Assembly: GCF_000972865.1 (NCBI RefSeq)
Contig: NZ_CP011144.1
Coordinates: forward strand, 3,779,118-3,843,117
Length of the DNA stretch: 64,000 nucleotides
Source: Pseudoxanthomonas suwonensis
GTDB lineage: Bacteria; Pseudomonadota; Gammaproteobacteria; Xanthomonadales; Xanthomonadaceae
Reading direction: 5' to 3'
Part shown: positions 18,948 through 29,981 of the stretch, in pieces
Numbering within the stretch: the stretch's first letter is position 1
Layout: every line of letters begins with the position of its first letter
Notes under the pieces: generated by a model
Told to the model about the DNA's origin: nothing
What the model saw: only the letters and a program-made list of their open reading frames with translations
The model's database searches: none
Made by a program: the position numbers and the translations under genes

Positions 18948-19030
18948 AGCCACGACCCTGACGTTCCCGAAGACGTGGCAGTGCGGGTGTGTTGCGGCAG
19001 CGGCCATGGATGGCCGCGTCGGCGAGTCGG
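18948..19030 (+). repeat. Family C interspersed repeat, copy 2
   Basis: Matches the reverse complement of 2757-2842: ACGGAGCCACGACC, then GACGTGGC, TTGCGGCAG and GGCCATGGATGGCC in the same order and spacing. Confidence 0.6.
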
Positions 19031-19157
19031 CACAGGGATGTGCCGTCGAGACGACCGCAATACACTGCCGCGGCTCAGCCCGAAGCCGACCATCCCAGGC
19101 GCTCTTGCGGTTGCAGTTGCCTTCGCCGTCCTGCCCGTCCCCTCGAATGGGCCAAGA

Positions 19158-19185
19158 ACCAAAAAAGAAAGCGGCCAGTGGCCGC
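19158..19185 (-). terminator. Rho-independent terminator of infA
   Basis: On the minus strand, GCGGCCACTGGCCGC (19185-19171) forms a stem with a three-base loop, followed by TTTCTTTTTTGG. It lies 35 bases past the infA stop codon. Confidence 0.88.
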
Positions 19186-19220
19186 CTTCCTTCCATGAGC
19201 GCATCGCGAGCGGATGCGCG

Positions 19221-19439
19221 TCACTTCATGCGGTAGGTGATCCGACCCTTGGTCAGGTCGTAGGGCGTCATCTCGACCTTCACCTTGTCGCCGGTCAGGA
19301 TACGGATGTAGTTCTTGCGCATGCGGCCGGAGATGTGGGCGATGATCTCGTGCCCGTTCTCCAGGCGGACCCGGAAGGTGGTGTTGGGCAGCGTCTCGAT
19401 GACGGTGCCTTCGAACTCGATGGAGTCGTCTTTCGACAT
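19221..19439 (-). CDS. infA: Translation initiation factor IF-1
   Basis: IF-1 binds the ribosomal A site during initiation together with IF-2 and IF-3. The 72-residue product is the exact family length and is an OB fold: [38 protein letters not shown] and [18 protein letters not shown] are all conserved. It lies between aat and a clear terminator. The infA-aat pair next to clpSA is conserved in many gammaproteobacteria. aat ends 77 bases upstream on the same strand, so infA may be read from aat as well as from its own promoter in that gap. Confidence 0.98.
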   Translation of the reverse strand: MSKDDSIEFEGTVIETLPNTTFRVRLENGHEIIAHISGRMRKNYIRILTGDKVKVEMTPYDLTKGRITYRMK

Positions 19440-19515
19440 GCGGTTCCGGGTCTGCCAGGGTCGGGGCGGAAAGTCCGCGATTTTACGTCACCTGGGCGGC
19501 GAAGGCAAAAAAGCG

Positions 19516-20265
19516 TTAATCCGGGAGTTGCGGACCGGCCAGCGAGACCGCCTCCCAGGTACCGAAAATCTCCGTCCAGCGGCCGGTGCCGCCCGGTTCC
19601 GCGGCCAGGTGCGCGACCGCCTCCAGGAAGCGCGGCCGCGGCCAGGCCTCGGCGCCCAGGGAGAGCAGGTGCGGGTTCTCGACCTGGGCGTCGATCAGCG
19701 GCCAGCCCCAGCCGGCCAGGCACCGGGCCAGCGCCGCCAGGGCGACCTTGGAACCGCCGGAGCGGGCGCTGAACATGCTCTCGCCGAAGAACATCCGGCC
19801 GATCGCCACGCCGTAGATGCCGCCGGCCAGCCCGCCGTCCTCGTCGAACACTTCGACCGAATGCGCGTGCCCGAGCCGGTGCAGGCGCGAGTACGCCTGC
19901 CGCATCTCGGGCGTGATCCAGGTACCGCGCTGGCCGGGCCGGGGGATGTCGGCGCAGGCGGCCAGCACCGTGTCGAAGGCGGTGTCGGCGCACACCCGCC
20001 AGCGGCTGCGGCGCAGTTCGCGGCGGAAGCGCGAGGACAGGCGCAACGCGTCGGTGCGGAACACCAGGCGCGGGTCCGGGCTCCACCACAGGATCGGCTG
20101 GCCCTGCGAATACCAGGGGAAGATCCCGTGCCGGTAGGCATCCAGCAGGCGCCGCGTCGACAGGTCGCCGCCCACCGCCAGCAGCCCGTCGGGCCGGCGC
20201 AGGGCGCGCTCCGCCGGCGGGAACGGCGCGTGCGGGTCGTCGGGCAACAGGAAGGGGCGGGGCAT
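19516..20265 (-). CDS. aat: Aat, leucyl/phenylalanyl-tRNA-protein transferase
   Basis: Aat adds Leu or Phe from aminoacyl-tRNA to proteins with N-terminal Lys or Arg, creating N-degrons that ClpS recognises. The 249-residue product has the conserved GLLAVGGDLSTRRLLDAYR, GIFPWY, WWSPDPR, WITPEM, HSVEVF, GGIYGVAIG, FFGESMFS and LIDAQV motifs. Length and ATG (20265) fit the family. Its target pathway partners clpS and clpA are 2-5 kb away on the other strand. The acetyltransferase-like gene upstream ends 19 bases before, suggesting a shared transcript. Confidence 0.97.
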   Translation of the reverse strand: MPRPFLLPDDPHAPFPPAERALRRPDGLLAVGGDLSTRRLLDAYRHGIFPWYSQGQPILWWSPDPRLVFRTDALRLSSRFRRELRRSRWRVCADTAFDTVLAACADIPRPGQRGTWITPEMRQAYSRLHRLGHAHSVEVFDEDGGLAGGIYGVAIGRMFFGESMFSARSGGSKVALAALARCLAGWGWPLIDAQVENPHLLSLGAEAWPRPRFLEAVAHLAAEPGGTGRWTEIFGTWEAVSLAGPQLPD

Positions 20266-20284
20266 GCGCGGTTCCGGGCGTCGG

Positions 20285-21424
20285 TCAGCCGGCCCGCGCC
20301 GGATCCCGGAACGGACCGTGCGCGTCCAGCGTGGCGGCATAGCGTCGCACCGAGCGCGCTTCCTCGGCGCACCAGTCGCGCAGCGCCTGGCGGAACTGCG
20401 GATCGGCGATGCGGTGCCGGCTGCGGACCAGGGCCGGCAGGAAGCCGCGGGCCAGCTTGTGCTCGCCCTGCGCGCCGGGCTCGAAGCGGGCCAGGCCCTG
20501 CTCCAGGCAGTACTCGATGCCCTGGTAGTAGCAGGTCTCGAAATGCAGCCCGGGCAGGTGGGTGTCGGCACCCCAGTAGCGGCCGTAGAGAGTGTCCGCG
20601 CCGCGCAGGCAGAGTGCGCCCGCCACAGGGATCGCCTCATGATACGCAAGTATTATCAGGATGTTGCGAGGTATTTCTCGTGCAATGTGTCCGATGAAAT
20701 CCCGAGTCAGCGCCGGAGCGTTGCCGTAGTCGCGGAAGGTCTGCAGGTAGAAGCGGTGGATCGCGTCCAGTTCGGCCGGCGATGCCTCGTCGCCGTGCAG
20801 GCGGCGGAACACGACCCCGGCACGCTGCACCTTGGCCCGCTCCTGGCGGATGTTCTTGCGGTGCCGGTGGTCCATCGCCGCCAGGAAGCCGGCGAAGTCG
20901 CGCCAGCCGTCGCGGTTGCGCCAGTGGTACTGCACGTCGATCCGCGGCAGCCAGTCCTCGCCGAACAGGGCGTCCTCGGCCCCGGTGTGGAAATTGACGT
21001 GGGCCGAAGCCAGGCCGTCGGCGTCGGCCTGGTGCGCGATCGCGGCCAGCAGCGCGCGCCGCGCCGCGCCGTCGCGGGCCAGCAGGCGCGGCCCGGGAAC
21101 CGGCGAGTAGGGCACCGCGAACAGCCACTTGGGGTAGTAGTCCAGCCCGTGGCGCGCGTAGGCATGCGCCCAGGCATGGTCGAACACGAACTCGCCGTGC
21201 GAGTTGGTCTTGAGGTAGCCCGGTGCGGCGGCGACCAGCCTCGTGCCGTCCCACAGGGTCAGGTGGCGGGCGGTCCAGCCCCACTCCGGGCGCAGGCAGC
21301 CGTGGCGCTCCAGGCCTTCCAAGAAGGCATGGCGCAGGAACGGATTGCGGCCGTCGTGCAGGGCGTCCCAGTCGGCCGCCGCGACCTCGGCCAACGCGCC
21401 CAGCGTGCGCGCCTGCAGACTCAT
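20285..21424 (-). CDS. FemAB-like GNAT-fold acyltransferase
   Basis: A 379-residue protein of the proteobacterial FemAB/GNAT-like family (often called peptidogalycan biosynthesis protein, PF04339). Motifs seen are FLRHAFLEGLE near residue 28, the aromatic HAWAHAYARHGLDYYPKW, SAHVNFHT, QYHWRNRDGWRDFAGFLAAM and KNIRQER. The C-terminal part carries GRYWGADTHLPGLHFETCYY, characteristic of the family. The true substrate is not established; members are proposed to transfer an acyl or aminoacyl group. It lies just upstream of aat in the same direction, and links to the N-degron route are only positional. Confidence 0.82.
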   Translation of the reverse strand: MSLQARTLGALAEVAAADWDALHDGRNPFLRHAFLEGLERHGCLRPEWGWTARHLTLWDGTRLVAAAPGYLKTNSHGEFVFDHAWAHAYARHGLDYYPKWLFAVPYSPVPGPRLLARDGAARRALLAAIAHQADADGLASAHVNFHTGAEDALFGEDWLPRIDVQYHWRNRDGWRDFAGFLAAMDHRHRKNIRQERAKVQRAGVVFRRLHGDEASPAELDAIHRFYLQTFRDYGNAPALTRDFIGHIAREIPRNILIILAYHEAIPVAGALCLRGADTLYGRYWGADTHLPGLHFETCYYQGIEYCLEQGLARFEPGAQGEHKLARGFLPALVRSRHRIADPQFRQALRDWCAEEARSVRRYAATLDAHGPFRDPARAG

Positions 21425-21515
21425 CGTGGCGCCGTGGGCGCCGTGGCCGGGCCATGCGCCGGGCGCGCATGCCCGGCCCGCCGCCGTGCCGTAGCCGGAC
21501 GGCGGCGGCCCTGCA

Positions 21516-22812
<1,297 letters not shown>

Positions 22813-25158
22813 GTGGCCAAGGCATTGACGGAACGCAGCAAGTCCAGCCGCGGCAGCAGCGCGCGCGTCGAACGCGACGGCGCCGGCCCGCGGCGGCAGC
22901 GTCTCTGGCGCGACCTGGCCCTGATCGTGATCGCGCCGCTGCTGCTGTACCTGCTGGCCTGCCTGATCAGCTATTCGCCCGACGACCCTAGCGGGTCCAA
23001 CAGCGGCAGCATCACCGGGGAGGTCCAGAACCTGGGCGGCCTGGCGGGCGCCTGGATCGCCGACCTGCTGATCCAGTTCTTCGGCTATGCAGCCTTCATC
23101 CTGCCGGTGATCCTGGGCGCGGTGGCCTGGATCGCGCTGTTCGGGCTGGGCGAGGAGGACGAACTGGGCCCGGCGCTGCGGCTGGTCGGGATCGTCGGCT
23201 TCCTGATCTCGCTGGCGGGCCTGCTGCACCTGCGGCTGTACGTGGGCGACATCGGCCAGGCCGGCGGCGGGATCGGCAAGCTGGTCGGCCAGTCGCTGTC
23301 CAACGGCTTCGGCAGCCTCGGCGCGAACATGTTCCTGATCGTGCTGATGCTGGTCTCGGTCACCCTGGCCACCGGCCTGTCCTGGTTCTGGGTGATGGAG
23401 CGGATCGGCGCCGGGGTGCTGGCATTGCCGGACCTGCTGCGGCGCAAGACCCGCCAGGCCGAGGAATGGAAGCGCACCCGCGACATGCGCGAGGAGCGCG
23501 AGGAGGTCCGCAAGACCGAGGCGGTCAGGCAGGCCCGGCGCGAGCCGGTGCGGATCGAGCCGCCGGCCGCGCAGGTGGTGGAGAAGAGCGAGCGGGCCAA
23601 GCGCGAGACCCAGATCCCGCTGTTCCAGGGCGCCGGCGGCAGCCCCGACGGCCTGCCGCCGCTGGCCCTGCTCGACGAGCCCAGGCCACAGGTCAAGGGC
23701 TACTCCGAGGAGACCCTGGAGACGCTGTCGCGGCAGATCGAGTTCAAGCTCAAGGATTTCCGCATCGACGCGCAGGTGGTCGGCGCCTACCCGGGCCCGG
23801 TGATCACCCGCTTCGAGATGGAGCCGGCGCCGGGGGTGAAGGTCAGCCAGATCAGTTCACTGGACAAGGACATCGCCCGCGGCCTGTCGGTCAAGTCGGT
23901 GCGCGTGGTCGACGTGATCCCGGGCAAGTCGGTGATCGGCCTGGAGATCCCCAACACCAGCCGGGAGATGATCTTCCTCTCCGAGCTGCTGCGCTCCAAG
24001 GAATACGACAAGTCCGGCAGCCCGCTGACCCTGGCCCTGGGCAAGGACATCGCCGGCCGGCCGACGGTGGCCGACCTGGCGCGCATGCCGCACCTGCTGG
24101 TGGCCGGCACCACCGGCTCGGGCAAGTCGGTGGCGGTCAACGCCATGGTCCTGAGCCTGCTGTACAAGGCCAGCCCCAAGGACCTGCGGATGCTGATGAT
24201 CGATCCGAAGATGCTCGAACTGAGCGTCTACCAGGACATCCCGCACCTGCTGGCACCGGTCGTGACCGACATGAAGGAGGCCGCCAACGGCCTGCGCTGG
24301 TGCGTGGCGGAGATGGAGCGCCGCTACAAGCTGATGAGCGCGGTGGGCGTGCGCAACTTGGCCGGCTTCAACAAGAAGGTCCGGGACGCCATCGACGCCG
24401 GCCAGCCGCTGATGGACCCGTTGTTCAAGCCGAACCCCGAGCTGGGCGAGGCGCCGCGACCGCTGGAGCCGCTGCCGTTCATCGTCATCTTCATCGACGA
24501 ATTCGCCGACATGATGATGATCGTCGGCAAGAAGGTCGAGGAGCTGATCGCGCGCCTGGCGCAGAAGGCGCGCGCGGCCGGCATCCACCTGATCCTGGCC
24601 ACCCAGCGCCCGTCGGTGGACGTGATTACGGGCCTGATCAAGGCCAATATCCCCACCCGCATCGCCTTCCAGGTCTCGAGCAAGATCGATTCGCGCACGA
24701 TCCTGGACCAGTCCGGCGCGGAGACGCTGCTGGGCCATGGCGACATGCTCTACCTGCCGCCGGGCACGGCCATGCCCGAGCGCATCCACGGCGCCTTCGT
24801 CAGCGACGAGGAGGTGCACCGCGTGGTCGAGCACCTCAAGGCCAGCGGCCGCGCCGACTACGTCGAAGGCGTGCTGGACGAGGTGCAGACGATGGGCGAC
24901 GGCGTGGTGGTCGGCGCCACCGGTCTGCCCGAGGCCGGCGGCGGGGGCGGGGACGAGTCCGATCCGCTGTACGACGAGGCCGTGCGGATCGTCACCGAAA
25001 CCCGCCGCGCGTCCATTTCCGGCGTGCAGCGTCGCCTGAAGATCGGCTACAACCGCGCCGCGCGCCTGATCGAGGCGATGGAAGCGGCCGGCGTGGTCAG
25101 CCCGCCCGAGCACAACGGCGACCGCAGCGTGCTGGCGCCGCCACCGCCGCGGGACTGA
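22813..25158 (+). CDS. ftsK: FtsK, DNA translocase of the divisome
   Basis: FtsK anchors at the division septum and pumps chromosome ends apart, aligning dif sites for XerCD. The 781-residue protein has four hydrophobic segments in the first 200 residues, a short charged linker (about 210-270) and the motor: Walker [15 protein letters not shown] near 434, Walker [15 protein letters not shown] near 560, and [10 protein letters not shown]. The C-terminal gamma winged helix (about 715-775) includes [19 protein letters not shown], which reads KOPS sites. It starts at GTG 22813; no strong ribosome site is seen. The linker is short compared with E. coli (1329 residues), as in other Xanthomonadaceae. 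Confidence 0.96.
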   Translation: MAKALTERSKSSRGSSARVERDGAGPRRQRLWRDLALIVIAPLLLYLLACLISYSPDDPSGSNSGSITGEVQNLGGLAGAWIADLLIQFFGYAAFILPVILGAVAWIALFGLGEEDELGPALRLVGIVGFLISLAGLLHLRLYVGDIGQAGGGIGKLVGQSLSNGFGSLGANMFLIVLMLVSVTLATGLSWFWVMERIGAGVLALPDLLRRKTRQAEEWKRTRDMREEREEVRKTEAVRQARREPVRIEPPAAQVVEKSERAKRETQIPLFQGAGGSPDGLPPLALLDEPRPQVKGYSEETLETLSRQIEFKLKDFRIDAQVVGAYPGPVITRFEMEPAPGVKVSQISSLDKDIARGLSVKSVRVVDVIPGKSVIGLEIPNTSREMIFLSELLRSKEYDKSGSPLTLALGKDIAGRPTVADLARMPHLLVAGTTGSGKSVAVNAMVLSLLYKASPKDLRMLMIDPKMLELSVYQDIPHLLAPVVTDMKEAANGLRWCVAEMERRYKLMSAVGVRNLAGFNKKVRDAIDAGQPLMDPLFKPNPELGEAPRPLEPLPFIVIFIDEFADMMMIVGKKVEELIARLAQKARAAGIHLILATQRPSVDVITGLIKANIPTRIAFQVSSKIDSRTILDQSGAETLLGHGDMLYLPPGTAMPERIHGAFVSDEEVHRVVEHLKASGRADYVEGVLDEVQTMGDGVVVGATGLPEAGGGGGDESDPLYDEAVRIVTETRRASISGVQRRLKIGYNRAARLIEAMEAAGVVSPPEHNGDRSVLAPPPPRD

Positions 25159-25178
25159 GCCGGCGCCCTTGGCTTGTG

Positions 25179-25272
25179 TGTAGGAGCGGGCATGACCGCG
25201 ACCCGACGACGTCGGCACAGGTGACGCCCCTGGCGATTCGACGCCCGGGTCGCGGTCATGCCCGCTCCTACA
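25179..25272. repeat. TGTAGGAGC palindromic repeat, copy 8
   Basis: Arms TGTAGGAGCGGGCATGACCG and its exact reverse complement flank a 50-base centre, 20 bases after the ftsK stop. It fills much of the ftsK-lolA gap (25159-25427), where no gene is seen. Confidence 0.85.
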
Positions 25273-25427
25273 ACAAACGGCAGGCGGGCAAGACCACGAC
25301 CCGCATCGGCACAGGCACGCCTGCCGCAGTTCCCGAAGGTGCGTCGACAAGACCCGAACATGCCGCCGCCTGTTCAGGTTCCGCGCGGCACACTGGCCGC
25401 AACCAAATCCATCGAATCGACGCCACC

Positions 25428-26063
25428 ATGCTCCGCATCCCGCGCCTCGTTCCCCGTCTCGCCCTCGCCGTCGGACTGCTCCTCGCCGGCAACGCCTTCG
25501 CCGGCGCCCGCGACGAGCTGAACCGCTTCACCAGCGGCCTGAAGGGCCTGGAAGGGCAGTTCAGCCAGCAGGTGTTCGACGCCAACGGCCGCGCCAAGGA
25601 GAGCAGCAGCGGCAAGGTCGCCGTCTCCGCGCCGCGCCTGTTCCGCTGGGAGTACGTCAAGCCGTTCGCCCAGCTGATCGTGGCCGACGGGCAGAAGGTG
25701 TGGGTCTACGAACCGGACCTGCAGCAGGCCAGCGTGCGTGCGCAGGGCGAGGAGGAGCGCAACAGCCCGCTGGTGGCGCTGTTCGACCCGGCGCGGCTGG
25801 ACCGCCAGTTCGACGTCAGCGAGGAGGCCGCGGCCAGCGACGGCCTGCAGTGGCTGACCCTGACCCCGAAGGTCGACGCCGAGGCCAACTTCCAGATGGC
25901 GCGGCTGGGCTTCGGCCCGCAGGGCCTGGCCAGGATGCAGGTGCTCGACCTGGTCGGGCAGAAGACCGAGATCAGCTTCGAGGGCTGGAAGCGCAACCCG
26001 GCCTTCGCCGCCGGCACGTTCCAGTTCACCCCGGGCAGGGATGTCGACGTCGTCGGCCAGTGA
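25428..26063 (+). CDS. lolA: LolA, periplasmic lipoprotein carrier
   Basis: LolA receives lipoproteins from the LolCDE transporter and carries them across the periplasm to LolB. The 211-residue product has a signal peptide (residues 1-22, cleavage at AFA-G) and the half-barrel pattern of LolA: LKGLEGQFSQQVFD, SSGKVAVSAPRLFRWEYVKPF, IVADGQKVWVYEPDLQQ, and GWKRNPAFAAGTFQFTPGRDVDVV at the end. The ftsK-lolA-rarA order is the same as in Escherichia coli. A hairpin repeat begins one base after the stop codon and may act as a terminator or stabiliser. Confidence 0.95.
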   Translation: MLRIPRLVPRLALAVGLLLAGNAFAGARDELNRFTSGLKGLEGQFSQQVFDANGRAKESSSGKVAVSAPRLFRWEYVKPFAQLIVADGQKVWVYEPDLQQASVRAQGEEERNSPLVALFDPARLDRQFDVSEEAAASDGLQWLTLTPKVDAEANFQMARLGFGPQGLARMQVLDLVGQKTEISFEGWKRNPAFAAGTFQFTPGRDVDVVGQ

Positions 26064-26064
26064 G

Positions 26065-26166
26065 CCCGTCGTCCCGGCGAACGCCGGGACCCAGCGACTT
26101 GGCTTTGCCGGGCCTGGCAACAAGAGCGGAGAGTCACTGGGTCCCGGCGTTCGCCGGGACGACGGG
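26065..26166. repeat. GTCCCGGC hairpin repeat, copy 2
   Basis: A 102-base inverted repeat: CCCGTCGTCCCGGCGAACGC at one end and its reverse complement at the other, 31 bases of arm including GGGACCCAG/CTGGGTCCC. It fills the gap between lolA and rarA. A diverged half copy lies at about 3270-3305. Confidence 0.88.
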
Positions 26167-26206
26167 CAGGCATGCGATCCGTGCCGATTCTGCCTAGGAT
26201 GACCGC

Positions 26207-27568
26207 ATGACCCGCGCGCGCCGTTCTCCCGATCCCGAAAGCGACCTGCTGGCCGACGGCCGCCAGGACGCCATGCGCCCGCTGGCCGAGCGCATGCGCC
26301 CGCGCACGCTCGACGAGATGGTCGGCCAGCGCCGCCTGCTCGCGCCGGGTTCGGCGCTGCGCCGCGCGGTGGAGTCGGGCCGGGTGCACTCGATGGTGCT
26401 GTGGGGACCGCCGGGCTGCGGCAAGACCACCCTGGCGCTGCTGCTGGCGCGCTACGCCGACGCCGATTTCCGCGCGATCTCCGCGGTGCTGTCGGGCCTG
26501 CCCGAAGTGCGCCAGGTGCTGGCCGAGGCCGCGCAGCGCTTCGCCGAAGGCCGCCGCACGGTGCTGTTCGTGGACGAGGTGCACCGCTTCAACAAGGCCC
26601 AGCAGGACGCGTTCCTGCCGCATATCGAGCGCGGCAGCATCGTCTTCGTCGGTGCCACCACCGAGAACCCCTCGTTCGAGCTGAACTCGGCGCTGCTGTC
26701 GCGCTGCCGCGTGCACGTGATGGAGGCGGTGTCGGTGGACGACATCGTCGGCGCGCTGCGGCGGGCGCTGGACGACGGCGAGCGCGGCCTGGGCGGGCAG
26801 GGCATCGAAGTGGACGCGGCGCTGCTGCGCGAGATCGCCGGTGCCGCCGATGGCGACGTGCGCCGCGCCCTGACCCTGCTGGAGATCGCCGCCGAACTGG
26901 CCGCCGACGAGGGCGGACGGATCAGCGAGCAGACCCTGCTGCAGGTGCTGGCCGACCGCACCCGCCGCTTCGACAAGGGCGGCGAGCAGTTCTACGACCA
27001 GATCTCGGCGCTGCACAAGTCAGTGCGCAGTTCCAACCCGGACGCCGCGGTGTACTGGCTGGCGCGCATGCTCGACGGCGGCTGCGACCCGGCCTACCTG
27101 GCCCGGCGCCTGACCCGGATGGCGGTGGAGGACATCGGCCTGGCCGACCCGCGCGCCCTGCAGATGGCGGTCGATGCCTGGGATACCTACGAGCGCCTGG
27201 GCAGCCCCGAGGGCGACCTGGCCCTGGCCCAGGTCGCGATCTACCTGGCCAGCACCGCCAAGTCCAACGCCGCCTACAACGCCTGGAACGCGGCCCGCGC
27301 CGACGTGCGCGAGCACGGCACCGCCGAGGTGCCGCTGCACCTGCGCAACGCGCCGACCAAGCTGATGAAGCAACTGGGCTACTCGAAGGGCTACCAGTAC
27401 GACCACGACAGCGCGGGCGGGATCGCGCTGGACCAGACCGGCTTCCCGGACGCGATCGGCGAGCGGGTCTACTACGAACCGGTCGAGCGCGGCCTGGAGA
27501 TCAAGCTGAAGGACAAGCTCGACCGGCTGCGCGCCGCCCGCGAGCAGGCGCGCAGGTCGCGCGGCTAG
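26207..27568 (+). CDS. rarA: RarA (MgsA), replication-fork AAA+ ATPase
   Basis: RarA is a clamp-loader-like ATPase that acts at stalled replication forks with SSB and RecA. The 453-residue product has RPRTLDEMVGQRRLL at the N-terminus, Walker A GPPGCGKTTLA near 67-77, Walker B VLFVDEVHRFNKAQQDAFLP, and sensor 1 GATTENPSFELN. The C-terminal tetramerisation region has SALHKSVRSSNPDAAVYWLARML and GYSKGYQYDHDSAGG. It has the standard length. The ATG at 26207 follows the hairpin after lolA by 40 bases. serS, which follows in E. coli, is absent here. Confidence 0.96.
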   Translation: MTRARRSPDPESDLLADGRQDAMRPLAERMRPRTLDEMVGQRRLLAPGSALRRAVESGRVHSMVLWGPPGCGKTTLALLLARYADADFRAISAVLSGLPEVRQVLAEAAQRFAEGRRTVLFVDEVHRFNKAQQDAFLPHIERGSIVFVGATTENPSFELNSALLSRCRVHVMEAVSVDDIVGALRRALDDGERGLGGQGIEVDAALLREIAGAADGDVRRALTLLEIAAELAADEGGRISEQTLLQVLADRTRRFDKGGEQFYDQISALHKSVRSSNPDAAVYWLARMLDGGCDPAYLARRLTRMAVEDIGLADPRALQMAVDAWDTYERLGSPEGDLALAQVAIYLASTAKSNAAYNAWNAARADVREHGTAEVPLHLRNAPTKLMKQLGYSKGYQYDHDSAGGIALDQTGFPDAIGERVYYEPVERGLEIKLKDKLDRLRAAREQARRSRG

Positions 27569-27749
27569 GATCGGTCGCCTCCCCGTGCGCGAAACGCGGC
27601 GTGGCCACGCGCCCGTTCGGCCCGCAACTGCCGTCCTGCCACGGCCTGTACGCCTGCGGGTCTCGTGCTGCGCTTGTATGGCGGCGACCGCATCGGTGAC
27701 GATCGTCGCCATCGGGCAGCGCCGGCGCCGCCAGGCGGGAGGGACGGGG

Positions 27750-29294
27750 ATGGGAGCCTTCGGACGGACCGTGGCGGCTTGGGGGGTGTTGGCACTGGCG
27801 TGCCTGCTGGCCGGCTGCGCCGGCCTGCCGCCGCGCGCCGAGCTGCCGCTGGAGCAGGCGCTGCCGGCGGCCACCGACGGCGTGATCGCCGAACGCGTGG
27901 CGGCCGCCACCGCCGCGCATCCGGGCAAGTCCGGCTTCCACCTGGTCGCCGACGGCACCGAGGCCTATGCGCTGCGCGCCTACAGCGCCCAGGCGGCCAC
28001 CCGCAGCCTCGACCTGCAGACCTACATCTGGCACGACGACCTGACCGGGCGGCTGCTGGCGCGGCAGGCGCTACTGGCCGCCGACCGCGGCGTGCGCGTG
28101 CGCATCCTGGTCGACGACCTGGACGCGCGGGCCAAGAATGCCGGCCTGGCCGCGCTGGACGCGCATCCGCGGGTCGAGGTGCGGCTGTACAACCCCACCG
28201 CCAGCCGCTCCGGCACCCTGGGCAAGGCCGGCGAGTTCGCCACCGGCTTCAAGCGCCTGAACCACCGCATGCACAACAAGAGCTGGATCGCCGACGGGCG
28301 GCTGGCGCTGGTCGGTGGCCGCAACCTGGGCAACGAGTACTTCGGCGCCAGCGACGGGCCCAACTTCGTCGACCTCGACGTGCTCATGGCCGGCCCGGTG
28401 GTCGCCGAGGTCGTGGCCAACTTCGACCGGTTCTGGAACTCGCCGTCCAACTACCCGATCGCCCAGTTGTCGCCGGAGGCGGCCAGCGAAACGGCGCTGG
28501 CGCGGCTGCGCCGGGTGCTGGAGGAGAGCGTGGCCGCGCTGGACGGCAGCGGCTACGCGCAGGTGCTGCGCGAAGACCCGTCCGTGCAGGACCTGCTGGC
28601 CGGGGATACCCGGCTGCATTGGAGCGCGCACTGGCGCTTCGTCAGCGACGATCCGATGAAGGCCGGGCTGCCGCCGGAGCAGCGCTCGGAGGTGGTGCGG
28701 GCGTTGCTGCCGGAGATCGGCAGTACGCGGCAGCGGCTGCTGGTGGTCTCGCCCTATTTCGTGCCGGGCGAGCGCGGCACCCGCGAGCTGCTCGACGCCG
28801 CTGCCCGCGGCGTGGACGTGCGGGTGCTGACCAACTCGCTGGCGGCCAACGACGTGGCCGCGGTGCACGGCGGCTACAGCCCCTACCGCAAGCCGCTGCT
28901 GGCCGGCGGCGTGCGGCTGTGGGAACTCAAGCCCGGCGGCGCGCCGGCGCGCTTCAGCCTGGCCGGCTCGTCCGGGTCGAGCCTGCACACCAAGTCGATG
29001 GTCTTCGACGGCGACCGCGCGTTCGTCGGTTCCTACAACCTCGATCCGCGCTCGACCTCGCTCAACTGCGAACAGGGCGTGCTGGTCGGGCACCCGGAGC
29101 TGGCCGCGGAACTGGCGGCGCTGTTCGCGCGCCAGACCGAAGCCGACCTGGCCTGGTCGGTCGCCCTGGAGCCGGGCGGCGGCCTGCGCTGGAGCGACGG
29201 CAGCGACGCCTGGACCCGCGACCCGGCGGCGACCGCCTCGCAGCGGGCAATGGCCTGGCTGATGCGGCTGCTGCCAGTCGAGTCGCAACTCTGA
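27750..29294 (+). CDS. Phospholipase D-family lipoprotein, ClsC-like
   Basis: A 514-residue protein with a lipoprotein signal (lipobox LLAGC, Cys near residue 22) and two HKD motifs of the phospholipase D superfamily: NHRMHNKSWIAD with VGGRNLGNEYF, and LHTKSMVFDGDRAFVGSYNLD. The pattern and length match ClsC (YmdC), which makes cardiolipin from phosphatidylglycerol and phosphatidylethanolamine together with YmdB. YmdB is not seen here. The lipid anchor would place it in the envelope facing the periplasm, unusual for ClsC of E. coli but common in this protein group. ATG 27750 has a GGGACGGGG ribosome site; the frame is open to 27585 but a lipobox start is preferred. Confidence 0.87.
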   Translation: MGAFGRTVAAWGVLALACLLAGCAGLPPRAELPLEQALPAATDGVIAERVAAATAAHPGKSGFHLVADGTEAYALRAYSAQAATRSLDLQTYIWHDDLTGRLLARQALLAADRGVRVRILVDDLDARAKNAGLAALDAHPRVEVRLYNPTASRSGTLGKAGEFATGFKRLNHRMHNKSWIADGRLALVGGRNLGNEYFGASDGPNFVDLDVLMAGPVVAEVVANFDRFWNSPSNYPIAQLSPEAASETALARLRRVLEESVAALDGSGYAQVLREDPSVQDLLAGDTRLHWSAHWRFVSDDPMKAGLPPEQRSEVVRALLPEIGSTRQRLLVVSPYFVPGERGTRELLDAAARGVDVRVLTNSLAANDVAAVHGGYSPYRKPLLAGGVRLWELKPGGAPARFSLAGSSGSSLHTKSMVFDGDRAFVGSYNLDPRSTSLNCEQGVLVGHPELAAELAALFARQTEADLAWSVALEPGGGLRWSDGSDAWTRDPAATASQRAMAWLMRLLPVESQL

Positions 29295-29365
29295 AGTACC
29301 GGCACCACGGCGCGCTCACGCCGCGGATGCCACCTTCGGGGCACGCCACGCACGATGCGACGCCC

Positions 29366-29917
29366 ATGCGATCCCAGCCGCTCCCGATCCTGACGGTCCT
29401 GCTCGCGTTCCTGCTTTTCCCGATGGCCGCGACCGCGCAGCCACCACGCAACATGCCGGTACCGGTGCTGGACCTGCAGCGCTATTCCGGCACCTGGCAC
29501 CAGGTGGCGCACTTGCCGATGTTCTTCCAGCGCAATTGCGTGCGCGACACCACGGCCACCTATACGCCGCAGGCCGACGGCAGCATCGAGGTGCGCAACG
29601 CCTGTACCCGCAAGGACGGCAAGCGGATCGAGTCGATCGGCGTGGCCGAGCCGGTGCCGGGGGCGCCGGGCTCGCTGCGCGTGCGCTTCGCCCCGGACTG
29701 GCTCGGGTGGCTGCCGTTCACCTGGGCGCCGTACTGGGTCATCGACGTGGATCCGGACTACCGCTGGGCGATGGTCGGCGGGCCGGACCGCAAGTACCTG
29801 TGGATCCTGTCCCGCGACCCGCGGATGGATCCGGCCCGCTACGAGGCGCTGGTGGAGCAGGCGCAGCAACTGGGCTATCCGGTCGAGGAGCTGATCCGCG
29901 AACCGGGCGCCGGCTGA
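29366..29917 (+). CDS. Lipocalin, Blc-like exported protein
   Basis: A 183-residue lipocalin with a cleavable signal peptide (hydrophobic residues 7-22, ATA-Q) and no lipobox cysteine, unlike Blc of Escherichia coli, so it is probably soluble in the periplasm. The lipocalin signature LDLQRYSGTWHQVAHLP (GxW) sits just after the signal, followed by ATYTPQADGSIEVRN, the loop Cys pair (RNCVRD and RNACTR), and the last strands WVIDVDPDYRWAMVGGP and YLWILSRDP. Members bind fatty acids or lysophospholipids and are induced by envelope stress. It lies 71 bases after the ClsC-like gene, which fits a shared lipid role. Confidence 0.88.
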   Translation: MRSQPLPILTVLLAFLLFPMAATAQPPRNMPVPVLDLQRYSGTWHQVAHLPMFFQRNCVRDTTATYTPQADGSIEVRNACTRKDGKRIESIGVAEPVPGAPGSLRVRFAPDWLGWLPFTWAPYWVIDVDPDYRWAMVGGPDRKYLWILSRDPRMDPARYEALVEQAQQLGYPVEELIREPGAG

Positions 29918-29981
29918 GCACCGCATCGCCCGCCCGCGGCTTGAGGCATGATGGGCCCCACCCGCAACGAGGAGACGCACC

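Larger units (their letters stand above)
18364..19157. other. Repeat-filled region without a gene
   Basis: Nearly 800 bases with no convincing gene. It holds two TGTAGGAGC palindromes (18680-18776, 18801-18897) and the second family C element (18948-19030). At 18445-18465 is a small hairpin, ACAATGACCATGGTCATTGC. A 62-codon minus-strand frame at 18401-18589 has no homology that I recognise. Confidence 0.6.

Noticed and set aside
23466..25427. Upstream extension of the lolA frame
   Set aside because: The frame runs as a shadow through ftsK and a repeat; the signal peptide and LolA length place the start at 25428.
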